Assembly: GCF_002754475.1 (NCBI RefSeq)
Contig: NZ_PEFL01000001.1
Span: 682,001 to 746,000 of the forward strand
Direction: 5' to 3'
DNA length: 64,000 nucleotides
Origin: Comamonas sp. 26
GTDB taxonomy: Bacteria; Pseudomonadota; Gammaproteobacteria; Burkholderiales; Burkholderiaceae_C
Part shown: one piece after another, positions 32,430-41,930 of the stretch
Numbering within the stretch: the stretch's first letter is position 1
How the letters are laid out: the number at the start of each line of letters is the position of its first letter
Notes under the pieces: model-generated
Told to the model about the DNA's origin: nothing
The model's database searches: none
The model's input: the letters and a program-made list of their open reading frames with translations, nothing else
Made by a program: the position numbers and the translations under genes

Positions 32430-32458
32430 AAGGGATGGATCGCTTGATCCATCCCTTT
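32429..32458 (+). terminator. Terminator after the CobT-like gene
   Basis: AAAGGGATGGATC (32429-32441) and GATCCATCCCTTT (32446-32458) form a 13-bp stem with a 4-nt loop, overlapping the stop codon. Confidence 0.75.
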
Positions 32459-32546
32459 CGATAAGTCCGCGAATGGCTGCCTAGCCAAGCGAAACAAGTC
32501 ATCAAAGCCAACGAGCGCCAGGTCTGCGCAATGACCTGAATGTCAG

Positions 32547-32581
32547 ACGGCCTTCCATCAGTGGCTCTAATGGAAGGCCGT
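32547..32581 (-). terminator. Hairpin downstream of tauC
   Basis: ACGGCCTTCCAT (32547-32558) and ATGGAAGGCCGT (32570-32581) form a perfect 12-bp stem, 25 bp after the tauC stop. No T run follows on the minus strand, but the position fits the end of the tauABC message. Confidence 0.55.
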
Positions 32582-32605
32582 GATTGCAACGCAGGGAATC
32601 AGGGT

Positions 32606-33487
32606 TTACATGCAGCCCTTCCATGGAGCCAGACGCTTCTCGACCCAGCGCATGAACAGATCGAAAACATAGGCAATCACGCCGATGACGATGATGCCCA
32701 TGATCACGATGTCGGTGCGCAGGAAGTTCGACGCGTTCAGCACCATCTGACCCAGGCCTACGTTCGCCGCCACCATTTCAGCGGCAACCAGCGTTGTCCA
32801 GCCAAAGCCGATGGCGATGCGCATGCCCACCAGAATGTCCGGCAGGGCGGCTGGCAGGATCACGTGGCGGATCACCTGCAAATAGCTGGCACCCATCGAG
32901 TACGCGGCATTGATCTGCTCCTGTGCCGCGCTGCGCATGCCCGAGCGAGCCGCCAAAGCCAGGGGGGCAAAGCAGCTCAGAAAGATCAGCAGAATCTTGG
33001 GCGTTTCATCAATGCCGAACCAGATGATGATCAGTGGCAGATAGGCCAGCGGCGGCAGCGGACGGTAGAACTCGATAGGCGGATCGAAGATGCCGCGTGC
33101 GACGCGTGACATTCCCATGGCAATGCCCAACGGAACGGCAATGATGAAGGCCAGCCAGAACGCCACGGTCACGCGCAGCAAGCTGGCGGAAAAATGCTGC
33201 CACAGCGGCTTGTCGTTGGCTTGCCCGGTCAGGTATTCATAGAACTGCTGAAAAACCGCTTGCGGACTGGGCAGAAACAAGGGTTTGACCCAGCCGAGAT
33301 TGGTGGCGGCAAACCACAGTGCCAGCAGCGTGATCACGGTGGCAATGCTGATGCCAAGGCTGGAGCCTTCGCCCGGGGTCTTGAAGCGACTTGTTTTTAC
33401 CGCTCCCGATGCTTGCGTGGCAGGAGTCTTGGGCTGCACGCGCGTTGTTGCGGTTGGCAAATGGTTGATTTGGACTGCTTCAGACAT
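32606..33487 (-). CDS. tauC: Taurine ABC transporter, permease
   Basis: The start at ATG 33487 has GGGAG at a suitable distance; ATG 33493 is an alternative. The 293-residue protein has about six membrane spans and the permease EAA-like loop ([20 protein letters not shown], then [14 protein letters not shown]) that contacts the ATPase. It belongs to the SsuC/TauC nitrate-sulfonate-taurine permease group. It overlaps tauB by 8 bp, so the two are coupled. With tauA and tauB it forms the uptake system. Confidence 0.85.
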   Translation of the reverse strand: MSEAVQINHLPTATTRVQPKTPATQASGAVKTSRFKTPGEGSSLGISIATVITLLALWFAATNLGWVKPLFLPSPQAVFQQFYEYLTGQANDKPLWQHFSASLLRVTVAFWLAFIIAVPLGIAMGMSRVARGIFDPPIEFYRPLPPLAYLPLIIIWFGIDETPKILLIFLSCFAPLALAARSGMRSAAQEQINAAYSMGASYLQVIRHVILPAALPDILVGMRIAIGFGWTTLVAAEMVAANVGLGQMVLNASNFLRTDIVIMGIIVIGVIAYVFDLFMRWVEKRLAPWKGCM

Positions 33488-34268
33488 TGGCATGCTCCCG
33501 GTGGTGAATCAGATTGAGAACCTCTTCGCGCATCTTGATGAAGTCTGGGCGCGATTTGACGGCGCGGGCATCGCCGGTGCGAAGAAATTCATGGCAAAAA
33601 GGCATGTCGTCGTAGACATGGGAGATGCGCCCAGGACTGGGGCTCATGACGATCAGCCGACTTGCCAGGAACAAAGCTTCCTCTACCGAGTGAGTGATAA
33701 AGAACACCATCTTGTTGGTGGCCTTCCAGACGCGTAGCAGGATCTCCTGGACTTGCTCACGCGTGAATGCATCCAGCGCACCCATGGGCTCATCCATCAG
33801 CAAAAGAGCGGGATCGTTGGCAAGCGCGCGGGCAATGCCCACGCGTTGCTGCATGCCGCCAGACAGCTCATAGACGGCGCGTTTGGCGTAGTTCTGCAAA
33901 CCGACGAGGCCCAGCTTTTCTTCGGCGATCAGCGTGCGTTGTTTCAGGTCCATGCCGCGCATACGCAGTCCCAGTGCGACGTTGTCGATCACATTGAGCC
34001 ATGGCATCAGCGCATGTTTTTGAAATACCACGCCTTGATTTGCTCCGGGGCCCTGAATGGGTTTGCCATCCAGCAGGATCTGCCCGTTCGAAGGCGGCAG
34101 AAATCCTGCCATGCAATTGAGCAAGGTTGTTTTGCCGCAGCCCGATGCGCCGAGCGCGACCACAAAGTCGCCTTCATTCATGGTCAGGTTCACAGGAGCC
34201 AGGGCTTGCAGATGCCCATCCTTGACCTCGTAATTGACCGTCAGGTCGCGTATATCCAGAGTCGGCAT
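33480..34268 (-). CDS. tauB: Taurine ABC transporter, ATP-binding protein
   Basis: ATG 34268 ([15 protein letters not shown]) has GGAAGG upstream; a TTG start at 34283 is less likely. The 262-residue protein has Walker A GASGCGKT (40-47), signature LSGGMQQR (135-142) and Walker [14 protein letters not shown] (154-166). It powers uptake through TauC. The sequence is of the TauB/SsuB group. The gene lies 95 bp after tauA on the same strand and overlaps tauC. Confidence 0.88.
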   Translation of the reverse strand: MPTLDIRDLTVNYEVKDGHLQALAPVNLTMNEGDFVVALGASGCGKTTLLNCMAGFLPPSNGQILLDGKPIQGPGANQGVVFQKHALMPWLNVIDNVALGLRMRGMDLKQRTLIAEEKLGLVGLQNYAKRAVYELSGGMQQRVGIARALANDPALLLMDEPMGALDAFTREQVQEILLRVWKATNKMVFFITHSVEEALFLASRLIVMSPSPGRISHVYDDMPFCHEFLRTGDARAVKSRPDFIKMREEVLNLIHHREHANV

Positions 34269-34363
34269 GAGATTGCCTTCCAAAGAGAAATGAAGCAGGA
34301 ATTCACGGCGGTGCGATTAGCGGTAGCGGTGCTTGAAGCAACGTCGTGAGCGGGTTCAAGCAA

Positions 34364-35371
34364 TTACTGGCCGATGGCTTTTTTGACATAGCTGTTGGTA
34401 ACGAACACAGCGTAGTCAGGCTTTATTTCCTGAATGCGACCTTGGGACTTCAGAAACGTTGCGGTGTTGGTCATGGCCTTGGCGGCACCGCCTTCCAGCC
34501 ATTGCGCGCTCAGCTGCTCTTCTGCGCTGGGAAAACGATAAAGCGCCATAGCTGCGGGCACATCCTTAGGGTCGGCCTTGCTCCATTTGGCAATGGCCTT
34601 GATTTCTGGCGACTCCGGCGTCCACTTGGCCAGGTTGTCACGTACCTGGGCGCTGGCGCGATTCAAAGCCTTGGCGAAGGCCACCATGAATTGGGGATTT
34701 TCCTGAGCGAACTTGCTGCTTACTGCAATGCCTTCAAAGGTGGGGTAGCCCATCTGAGCAATGCTGCCGGAGGTGGCAATCACCTTGCCTTTTTGCTTGA
34801 CCTTGGCGAGCACCGGATCCCAGACGAAAGTGCCGTCGATATCGCCGCGCTCCCAAGCGGCGGCGATCTCTGGCGGGCGCATGTTCATGATGTTGACCTT
34901 GCGCGAGTCAACGCCTTCTTTTCCAAGGGCTGCAACCAACTGGTAATGCGCGGTGGAGACGAATGGAACGCCTATGCGCTTGCCCTCCATGCTTTTGAGG
35001 CTGGTGATGCCAGCGCCATCGCGTGCCACCAGGGCTTCTGCATTCGCGATATCCGCAGAGATCCATAACAGCTTGATGTCCTGTCCCTGACTGGCCGCTG
35101 CAGTAAGAGGGCTGGATCCAATCTCTCCCATCTGCACATCGCCCGAGGCCATGGCCCGGATCACATCGCCGCCGCCCGAGAACATGCGCCAGTTGATCTT
35201 GTAGCCGGTTTCCTTCTCCACTTCACCAGATTCCATGACCAGGCGCAGAGGTACCAGCATGTCCTGGTTGGCAAAGGTCACGGTCTTCTGCTGTGCAAGG
35301 ACGGGAGCTGCCAAAGCCACTGCTGTCAAGGCGATACCCGTTTTCAGTGCCAATCGTTTCTGCATTCTCAT
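34364..35371 (-). CDS. tauA: Taurine ABC transporter, periplasmic binding protein
   Basis: ATG 35371 follows GGAGAAG and gives 335 residues; upstream in-frame codons have no support. The first 26 residues are a signal peptide (KRLALKTGIALTAVALAAPV then LA|QQ). The rest is a NMT1/TauA-like periplasmic binding protein (VTFANQDMLVPLRLVMESGE, then GDVQMGEIGSSPLTAAASQG, the typical switch region). It delivers taurine or a related sulfonate to TauBC. The promoter region carries a repeat site shared with tauX. Confidence 0.88.
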   Translation of the reverse strand: MRMQKRLALKTGIALTAVALAAPVLAQQKTVTFANQDMLVPLRLVMESGEVEKETGYKINWRMFSGGGDVIRAMASGDVQMGEIGSSPLTAAASQGQDIKLLWISADIANAEALVARDGAGITSLKSMEGKRIGVPFVSTAHYQLVAALGKEGVDSRKVNIMNMRPPEIAAAWERGDIDGTFVWDPVLAKVKQKGKVIATSGSIAQMGYPTFEGIAVSSKFAQENPQFMVAFAKALNRASAQVRDNLAKWTPESPEIKAIAKWSKADPKDVPAAMALYRFPSAEEQLSAQWLEGGAAKAMTNTATFLKSQGRIQEIKPDYAVFVTNSYVKKAIGQ

Positions 35372-35552
35372 TGTTGACTTCTCCATTTTTAGAGCGAAAT
35401 CCGTTGAATATCTCGACCAGAAGTCCCGTGTTGCTACCACTCGTGCTGACTTGTTCTCGAGTTTCTTTTTTGGGACTTGATCCGCCTGAAAAGCTTTGGT
35501 GATGTGCACAGAGCCTTCTGAGCGGATCGTAGTGAGCAACGTCGTTCACTCA

Positions 35553-35585
35553 GTAGGGCCAGTTGATGTCAATCGTTAGGTCCAG
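35553..35585 (-). promoter_or_regulatory. Candidate TauR operator upstream of tauA
   Basis: Read on the minus strand the site holds CTGGACCTAA (35585-35576) and CTGGCCCTAC (35562-35553), start to start 23 bp. The same architecture and many of the same bases occur at 37919-37951 before tauX. From memory, the MocR regulator TauR of Rhodobacter binds direct repeats of the type CTGGACYTAA. Confidence 0.75.
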
Positions 35586-35889
35586 CAAAAACCGGGGCCG
35601 GATTATGTCGAAAACACCTGTGTCGAATGTGCTTGGATGCACTGCATCGGTGCATCGCAAAGCCTTGTCTGATGCGGCTTTGTGCTGAAATCAACGCATT
35701 TTCTAAGGACGTTTATTTGTGCTTTTCCAGGGCGTTAGGTGTATTCACTGATCGAGCGCCAAGCCCCGATAAACGTCGCTTTTTCTGTGGTTTCAGATAC
35801 CCCCAAAAAAGAGGCGCTGAACGCTTTTGCAAGATGCATTTCTTAGAAAAAACCAGTGTTGAACTGAGCGTGAGATGCATGCAACAGCA
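35586..35889. other. Spacer upstream of the tauA operator
   Basis: I find no gene here. It holds GATGCACTGCATCGGTGCATC, a short palindromic patch near 35636-35656, and otherwise nothing clear. Confidence 0.3.
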
Positions 35890-35927
35890 TTAAAAAAAGA
35901 GCAGCTTTCTTGCGAAAGCTGCTCTTT
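35890..35927 (-). terminator. Terminator of the tauY-like gene
   Basis: AAAGAGCAGCTTTC (35896-35909) and GAAAGCTGCTCTTT (35914-35927) form a 14-bp stem followed by T on the minus strand. Confidence 0.85.
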
Positions 35928-35959
35928 ATGTTTCGGTGACTTTAAAGAGGCTGCCTGGG

Positions 35960-37381
35960 TCAGTTCTTTTCGTCGTGCATGTGATACCAGTGATAGAGGA
36001 AGCGTTGGCCCATGCGACGAAATGGTGCAAACGCCTCGGAACGCACCATATTGAACACATTCGGATATTCAAGTGGTGAGTTGTAAATTGGCAACTCAAA
36101 GGCCTTGATATTTTGACCTGCAATGCGCTGCGCCATGCGACGGCCTGCATGGGCGGAGAAGGACACGCCGTTGCCGCCGTAGCCTACCGCATAGAAAATG
36201 CTTTCTTTCGGGTCGGGCTGGGTGATGCGCGGCATCATGTCGTGGCTTACATCCACCCAACCCCACCAGGAGTAGTCCACCTGAATGCCCTTGAGTGCCG
36301 GGAACTTGTGGTGCAGACCCTCGACCAGCTTGGCCATGTGAATTGGATTCGGTGCATCGGCACCGGTGATGGCACTGCGGCTGCCAATCTGCACGCGGTT
36401 GTCGGGCAGCTTGCGGTAGTAAAACCGCAGAGTGCGAGTGTCGGTGATGACTTGCGTGGTCTTGAAGTTGGTTGCTGCCAACTCATCTTCCGTCAGAGGC
36501 CGGGTGACCAGCGAGTTCGAGAGAATCGGCATGATCTTCGAGTTCAGTTGGCGGTGCAGGCCGTTGCTGGTATAGCCACCGGTGGCAAAGCCTACGGCGC
36601 GTGCTTTGACCGTGCCACCCGGTGTTTTGAGGCAATGCACGCCATTGCGGGTTTCCATGCCGATGACCGGGCTGGCTGTGTGCACTTTTACCCCCAATTC
36701 ACGGGCCTTGCGCAGATAGCCGAAGGCCAGTTTGAGCGGATGAACGCCGATGCCGTCGGGTTCATGCATGGCACCATGGCAATCCGCATCATCGACATAA
36801 TCGCGGCGGACTTCGTCAATGCTGAGCATGCGGGCGTCATAGCCAAAGACTTCGCGCATGACGCGGGTCTCGTTGCGCAGAAAATCCATCTTTCTATCGC
36901 GGTGGGCGATATACAAATGCCCGCCCGGTTGTGGCTCGCATTCGGGAAATTCCGCCACCAGCTTCTTGAAGGTATCAAAGCCTTCACGGATCTCCGCATC
37001 CAGCTTCAGCGCAACGTCTTTACCCCAGCGCTCAACCCACTGCGAGCGATAAAGACGACCGCTGGCATTCTGACCCTGGCCTCCGTTACGGCTGGTGCAG
37101 CCCCAGGCTGTCTGATTGGCATCGAGAACCACGGCGCGAATGCCATGTTCACGAGCCAAAAAAAGTGCGGTGGACAGGCCAGTGAAGCCAGAACCCACGA
37201 TGACCACATCTGCATCCATGTCGCCACAAACAGGACCATCGTCGTCAGGCGGTCTACCTGCGTTACCTACCCAGTAGGTCGGCGCATAGCCGGTTCCATG
37301 GCCCGGATTGGCTGCCACCAGTGGGTCGTATTGCGGGTCATAAGGGCGCAGATGGCTGGGGCGAATGTCCTCGGCTTTCAT
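35960..37381 (-). CDS. tauY: FAD-dependent oxidoreductase, candidate taurine dehydrogenase large subunit
   Basis: The start at ATG 37381 has AAGGAG upstream. The 473-residue protein has an N-terminal dinucleotide-binding motif (DADVVIVGSGFTGLSTALFL, residues about 56-75) and a C-terminal FAD motif (YAVGYGGNGVSFSAHAGRRM). It is of the DadA/GlyDH-like oxidase family that includes TauY. TauXY oxidises taurine to sulfoacetaldehyde with cytochrome c as acceptor. The SnoaL-like partner is divergently encoded at 38066. The tau ABC system, xsc and TauR next to it support this, but other amine substrates remain possible. Confidence 0.72.
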   Translation of the reverse strand: MKAEDIRPSHLRPYDPQYDPLVAANPGHGTGYAPTYWVGNAGRPPDDDGPVCGDMDADVVIVGSGFTGLSTALFLAREHGIRAVVLDANQTAWGCTSRNGGQGQNASGRLYRSQWVERWGKDVALKLDAEIREGFDTFKKLVAEFPECEPQPGGHLYIAHRDRKMDFLRNETRVMREVFGYDARMLSIDEVRRDYVDDADCHGAMHEPDGIGVHPLKLAFGYLRKARELGVKVHTASPVIGMETRNGVHCLKTPGGTVKARAVGFATGGYTSNGLHRQLNSKIMPILSNSLVTRPLTEDELAATNFKTTQVITDTRTLRFYYRKLPDNRVQIGSRSAITGADAPNPIHMAKLVEGLHHKFPALKGIQVDYSWWGWVDVSHDMMPRITQPDPKESIFYAVGYGGNGVSFSAHAGRRMAQRIAGQNIKAFELPIYNSPLEYPNVFNMVRSEAFAPFRRMGQRFLYHWYHMHDEKN

Positions 37382-37520
37382 GGTGCTTGTCTCCTTGTCT
37401 GCTGCGCTCGAAGCGTCGCTCTGTTGCTATGGAATGAATGGACGAAAAACCAATGCAGATGCCACTGTTAGTCATGGCATAGGTGTGATGAACGCAGCAT
37501 AGCCAGCCCCTTGCGCTCTT

Positions 37521-37533
37521 CGTTAGGGCCACG
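37521..37533 (-). promoter_or_regulatory. Possible weak TauR half-site before tauY
   Basis: On the minus strand GTGGCCCTAACGA matches the tauA/tauX sites (TGGACYTAACGA) with one change. CTGGCTATGC follows at 26 bp rather than 23, so spacing is not conserved. It lies 140 bp upstream of tauY. Confidence 0.4.
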
Positions 37534-37918
37534 GCATGGGTTTTGATGGAGCCAGATTGCGGGATTTGTGGGCGGCATCCAAAGATTGCTTGCAGATATC
37601 GTGGCTGCACGCTCAAGTGCACATCAGCTGCGCCGACAGTGCACCCGACTCATCAAGAAATGAACGCAGTGATCCAAGCATTGCTGCTGGTTCCCTTGAG
37701 ATTGCGATTGCCGAACCGGGTTGAACAAGCCGCCTGCTTTCTATCTATCGTTTTCACCTAAACGGCGATAGAGAAAAGGTCGTTGCAGGGTGTTCGTTCT
37801 CGGCGTTAGAAAGAGGTACGAAATAGGGGCTTCAGAGGCGGAGACAGTCTTTTCTCAAGACGTTCTCATCAGTTTTTCTCATTTCACCAGCATGTCAACG
37901 CTGCATCAAGGCATGGCA
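37534..37918. other. Spacer between tauY and tauX promoter regions
   Basis: No gene is supported. Some open frames exist but have no ribosome sites and odd composition. This is the shared upstream region of the divergent tauY and tauX genes. Confidence 0.3.
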
Positions 37919-37951
37919 TTGGACTTAACGATTGCCGTGAACTGGTTCTAC
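37919..37951 (+). promoter_or_regulatory. Candidate TauR operator upstream of tauX
   Basis: TTGGACTTAACGATTG (37919-37934) and ACTGGTTCTAC (37941-37951) match the tauA site: both have TGGACYTAACGATTG, then AACTGG and CTAC, with the same 23-bp repeat spacing and the same direction relative to the gene. It ends 114 nt before tauX. Confidence 0.75.
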
Positions 37952-38065
37952 GAAATGGAGCCAGTGCTACCTACCATGACTTATCGGAATTTCTGACATT
38001 TTCGATCAAGCGGTACCGAAGTTCAGAAGCAGGTACCTACGACATCACAGCAATCTGGAGAGTAC

Positions 38066-38464
38066 ATGAGCACTAAAGAATTCCAACCCGATGCCCAGTT
38101 TCTGGCACGCTTCTCTGATGCATGGAATCGGCACGACATTGACGCATTAATGGACTTCATGGCCGACGAATGCGAGTTTCACGCCGTTGCCGGTCCAGAC
38201 TTGATGGGGCGCAGTTTCGTGGGACGTGAGGCCGTGCGCGATGGCTTTCAACTGGCCTGGCAAGCCTTCCCTGATGCATCTTGGGTAGATGGCGAACATT
38301 TTGTGCAAGGTGAACGCGGGGTCTCCGAGAGCACCTTCAAAGGTACCAAGGCCGATGGTCTGCGTGTCGAAGCGCGCATGGTCGATGTCTTCACCTTCCG
38401 TGACGGCAAGATCGCTGTCAAGAACGCTTACCGCAAGGATCGTCCGCCAGTCTCGGAAGTTTGA
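38066..38464 (+). CDS. tauX: SnoaL-like protein, candidate taurine dehydrogenase small subunit
   Basis: The 132-residue protein starts at ATG 38066 after GGAGAG. It is a single SnoaL/NTF2-like cone fold: helix FLARFSDAWNRHDIDALMDF, then MADECEFHAVAGP, FVGREAVRDGFQLAWQAF, and strands VEARMVDVFTFRDGKIAVKN. TauX, as I recall, belongs to this SnoaL-like group and pairs with TauY. The gene is divergent from the TauY-like gene and shares the operator type of tauA. Outside this context SnoaL proteins have many functions. Confidence 0.6.
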   Translation: MSTKEFQPDAQFLARFSDAWNRHDIDALMDFMADECEFHAVAGPDLMGRSFVGREAVRDGFQLAWQAFPDASWVDGEHFVQGERGVSESTFKGTKADGLRVEARMVDVFTFRDGKIAVKNAYRKDRPPVSEV

Positions 38465-38654
38465 CTCTAGGCTCAAGCTCGATGTCGGGCATTGCTGCTC
38501 ATCAGCAGATTGTCCGGCACACAGATTTCAAAAGAAATTTTCAAGCACCCAACTGAACGACCACTGCAACAGCTTGCGTGAACTGCAGGGCTGAACTACA
38601 CACATAAAGCCGTGGCGTCTGACATGCCAATGTCAGTAAGACAGGAGACAAAAA

Positions 38655-40091
38655 ATGATTGGAAATCCGCACTCATCGTCGGATGGGCTGTCGCATGGAC
38701 TCAAGCAGCGCCACATGACCATGATTGCCCTGGGGGGCGTCATCGGTGCCGGACTTTTTGTTGGCAGCGGCGTGGTTATCAAGTCTGCGGGGCCTGCGGC
38801 CGTCATCTCGTTCCTGATCACCGGCCTGCTGGTGGTTCTGGTCATGCGCATGCTCGGCGAGATGGCTTGCTCCATGACGGGGGGCTCATTTTATGAATAC
38901 GCCCGCGAGGCTTGGATTGACAGACCTGGCGTGGGGCAACTGGCAGGTTTTCTGACGGGTTGGATGTACTGGTACTTCTGGGTCATCGTGGTGGCGCTGG
39001 AGGCGGTCGCAGGCGCGGAGCTGGTGCGCTACTGGTTGCCTGATGTGCCTGCATGGAGCATCAGTCTGGTCTTGTTGATCCTGATGACGCTGACCAATCT
39101 GGTTTCGGTCAAATCCTTTGGTGAATGCGAGTTCTGGCTGGCTTCCATCAAGGTGGCCGCCATTGTGGTGTTTCTGTTCATTGCTGGCGTCTATGTGCTG
39201 GGTTTAACGCCTGGAACCGGCGGAATGCATATCGCCAACCTGACTCAGAATGGCGGCTTCATGCCCAACGGCATTGTTCCGGTGCTCACCGGGGCGGTGG
39301 CCGCCACAGGCTTTTACTTTGGCGCTGAAATCGTGACAATCGCCGCCGCAGAAACTGCGGAGCCCCAGAAGGCCGTGGCGAAAGCGACGAGCTCGGTCAT
39401 CCTGCGTGTGCTGGTGTTCTATGTCGGATCGGTATTGCTGGTGGCTTGCCTGGTGCCATGGAGCTCAGCAGGTATGTCCACGCCTTACGTCAGTGCGCTG
39501 GAAGCAATGGGTGTACCGGCCGCTGCACAGATCATGAACGCCGTGGTACTGACTGCGGTTTTGTCGGCGCTCAACTCGGGTCTCTATGCTTCCTCGCGCA
39601 TGCTGTTTGCTCTGACTCGCCGCGGTGATGCCCCCAAGGTGCTGGCCCGGGTCAGCCGCAATGGCGTGCCGGTCTATGCCATTTTGGTGGCTACCCTGTT
39701 TGGGTATGGTGCCATCGTCATGTCCTATCTTTCCCCCGACAAAGTATTCGCCTTTCTGGTGAATTCTTACGGAACGGTCGCCATTTTTGTTTATATCCTG
39801 ATTGCCATTTCGCAGTTGCGCCTGCGTTATCGATTAGAGAACGAGGCACCACATCTGCTCAAGGTGCGTATGTGGTGCTTCCCGTACCTGACCTGGTTGG
39901 CGATTGCCGGGATGGTGTCCATCGTGGTCGCCATGGGCTTTATCCCCGAGCAGCGCACGCCACTGGCCCTGGGTGTCGCCAGTCTATGTATCTTGTTGAT
40001 TGCTTATTTCGTACGTCAGTTTCTGAGGCGAGGCGTGATGCCGGACGGGTTGCTGGATGAGCTAGCACCGCCCAAGTTACGCAAGAATTGA
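38655..40091 (+). CDS. APC-family amino-acid permease (GABA-permease-like)
   Basis: The 478-residue protein has twelve predicted spans and the amino-acid permease start (LKQRHMTMIALGGVIGAGLF, then VGSGVVIKSAGPAAVISFLI), AGAELVRYW and a long loop with GFYFGAEIVTIAAAETAEPQ. This is the AAT subgroup that contains GABA, lysine and proline permeases. It follows the SnoaL-like gene in the same direction after 190 bp, so it may take up a related amino compound. A strong terminator follows. The substrate is unknown. Confidence 0.82.
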   Translation: MIGNPHSSSDGLSHGLKQRHMTMIALGGVIGAGLFVGSGVVIKSAGPAAVISFLITGLLVVLVMRMLGEMACSMTGGSFYEYAREAWIDRPGVGQLAGFLTGWMYWYFWVIVVALEAVAGAELVRYWLPDVPAWSISLVLLILMTLTNLVSVKSFGECEFWLASIKVAAIVVFLFIAGVYVLGLTPGTGGMHIANLTQNGGFMPNGIVPVLTGAVAATGFYFGAEIVTIAAAETAEPQKAVAKATSSVILRVLVFYVGSVLLVACLVPWSSAGMSTPYVSALEAMGVPAAAQIMNAVVLTAVLSALNSGLYASSRMLFALTRRGDAPKVLARVSRNGVPVYAILVATLFGYGAIVMSYLSPDKVFAFLVNSYGTVAIFVYILIAISQLRLRYRLENEAPHLLKVRMWCFPYLTWLAIAGMVSIVVAMGFIPEQRTPLALGVASLCILLIAYFVRQFLRRGVMPDGLLDELAPPKLRKN

Positions 40092-40102
40092 CGGATTTAA
40101 CG

Positions 40103-40135
40103 AAGGCCCCGGACCCAGCGTCCGGGGCCTTTTTT
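40103..40135 (+). terminator. Terminator after the permease gene
   Basis: AAGGCCCCGGAC (40103-40114) pairs with GTCCGGGGCCTT (40120-40131), followed by TTTT. Confidence 0.9.
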
Positions 40136-40141
40136 ACATCT

Positions 40142-41671
40142 TTATATGCTTTGCATGGCTTCGGCCAGTAACTTGATCCCTTGGTCGATCTGGTTGGCAG
40201 GAATGGACTGATAGCCCAGACGTATGAAGTTTCCCGTGTTGCGGGTCGCAGTGAAGAACACGTCGCCGGGTTCGATCAGCACTCCATGCTCGGCAGCCTG
40301 TTGTGCGAGAGCCTTCGCTGGCACGTGATCCGGTAGCTGAACCCAGCAAGAACCGCCGCCGCGTACCGGGGTGATGCGGCATTCGGGCAGGTATCTGGTC
40401 ATGGCCGCTGTTAGCTCGGCATGGCGCTCTTTCTGTGCCTGCCCGAGACGGCGTAACTGGGCTTCGTAATGGCCCAAAGAAATGAACATGGCCAGCGTTC
40501 GCTGGATGAAGGTGGAAGGGTGACGAATCATGAGGCGGCGCAGGGCGCGCAGCTCCTTGATCAGCTCGGGTGGTGCGACGATATAACCTACGCGCAAGCC
40601 CGGAGCCAGGCTTTTGGAGAGGCTGCCGATATAGATCACGCGGTTGCTGCGATCCAGACTTTTGAGTGCAGGTATGGGCTGTTCATCAAAGCTGCTCTCG
40701 CTTTCGTAGTCGTCCTCGATGATGATGAGGTCATGCTTTTGTGCTGTCTCCAGCAGGGCTTCACGTCGCTCCAGAGGCATGGTGACACCCGTTGGGCATT
40801 GATGACTGGGCGTGACGTAGAGATACTCCAGCTTGCGCATGGCGTTGACGATGGGCAAGCCATCGCCGTCCACAGCGATGGGGATGACTTGCGAGGTGCG
40901 ACTGCTGAAGATATTGCGTGCATCGGGGTAGCAGGGGTCTTCAATGCCGATGGAAGATCCTTCGCGCATCAGCAAATCGGCCACCATATATAGCGCATGC
41001 TGGGCACCGACGGTGATGATGATTTCATCGGGCGAAGCCCAGACGCCGCGGCGCGGCAGGATCTTGGTCTGCACCTGCTGAATGAGGCTGTCGTCATCGC
41101 GGGTGATGTGATCGGGCGCCCACAAGCGGATGTCCACCACGCCCAAGGCCTTGAGGCAACATTCACGCCAGGCGGCCGTAGGGAACAAGTCCTTGTCGAA
41201 CTGGCCGTAAAGAAAGGGATAGGGGAAGCGCTGCCAGTCGTCTTCCTTCACGATGCTGCGCTGCTGACTGGGGCGTAGCCAAAGGCGTCGCGACCAGTCC
41301 GTGTTCTCCTTGATGTCCGCACGCTTGCCGTGGGATGGTTTGCGTTCGGCTCCAGAGGCGCGTCCTTGTAGCACATCGGGATGTATGAAATGGCCTTTTC
41401 TCTCGCGGCTTAGCAAAAAAGCCTCTTCGCTCAACTGCTGATAAGCCATGACCACGGTGATGCGGCCAACGCCCAGGTGCTTGGCGAGTTCACGGCTGGA
41501 GGGAACGGGTTCACCAGGTGCCAGAACCCCGGTGAGAATAGCATCCACCAGCATTTCGCGAATCTGGCCTTGCAGGCTGAGTGCAGGCCTTGCGCTGCGG
41601 CGAAACAGCTGCTCCCACATCGCCACGGAGGGAGGGATTCGGGATGGGGCTTGTTGGGTGTCTGTCGTCAT
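40142..41671 (-). CDS. tauR: MocR-type GntR/PLP regulator, candidate TauR
   Basis: The 509-residue protein has an N-terminal GntR winged helix (ALSLQGQIREMLVDAILTGV, then EPVPSSRELAKHLGVGRITV) and a C-terminal aminotransferase-like domain. The PLP lysine lies near residue 353 in GSLSKSLAPGLRVGYI, and YPDARNIF and LIIIEDDYESES are family blocks. MocR regulators sense amines through the PLP domain. TauR of Rhodobacter activates taurine genes and binds a direct repeat like the one before tauA and tauX here. Function is inferred from neighbours and the sites. Confidence 0.75.
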   Translation of the reverse strand: MTTDTQQAPSRIPPSVAMWEQLFRRSARPALSLQGQIREMLVDAILTGVLAPGEPVPSSRELAKHLGVGRITVVMAYQQLSEEAFLLSRERKGHFIHPDVLQGRASGAERKPSHGKRADIKENTDWSRRLWLRPSQQRSIVKEDDWQRFPYPFLYGQFDKDLFPTAAWRECCLKALGVVDIRLWAPDHITRDDDSLIQQVQTKILPRRGVWASPDEIIITVGAQHALYMVADLLMREGSSIGIEDPCYPDARNIFSSRTSQVIPIAVDGDGLPIVNAMRKLEYLYVTPSHQCPTGVTMPLERREALLETAQKHDLIIIEDDYESESSFDEQPIPALKSLDRSNRVIYIGSLSKSLAPGLRVGYIVAPPELIKELRALRRLMIRHPSTFIQRTLAMFISLGHYEAQLRRLGQAQKERHAELTAAMTRYLPECRITPVRGGGSCWVQLPDHVPAKALAQQAAEHGVLIEPGDVFFTATRNTGNFIRLGYQSIPANQIDQGIKLLAEAMQSI

Positions 41672-41930
41672 TTATTGTTGTGAAATCGTTGCCTCAACCC
41701 ATGAAAAGCCGGGTTTGAGTTGTCTCATGAAACATTGCCTGGTGAGCATGAGTCAGGCTTAATCTCATACAGCTGCCTTCTCATCCATTTTTGCGTAACA
41801 GCTGCGAGATGCTCAGTTTTGCCAATATAGGGCAGAGCACATGCGTGTTCAGTCAATGCGGCTTTTTGGCATCGTCAGATGCCGTCGAGGTACTTAAAAA
41901 TGCTGAGCATTTCTGCCTTGTTTGATTTTT
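41672..41930. other. Spacer upstream of tauR
   Basis: About 260 bp without a gene. It holds the tauR promoter (minus strand) and leads into the tRNA-Arg promoter. No TauR-like repeat is found here. Confidence 0.3.
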
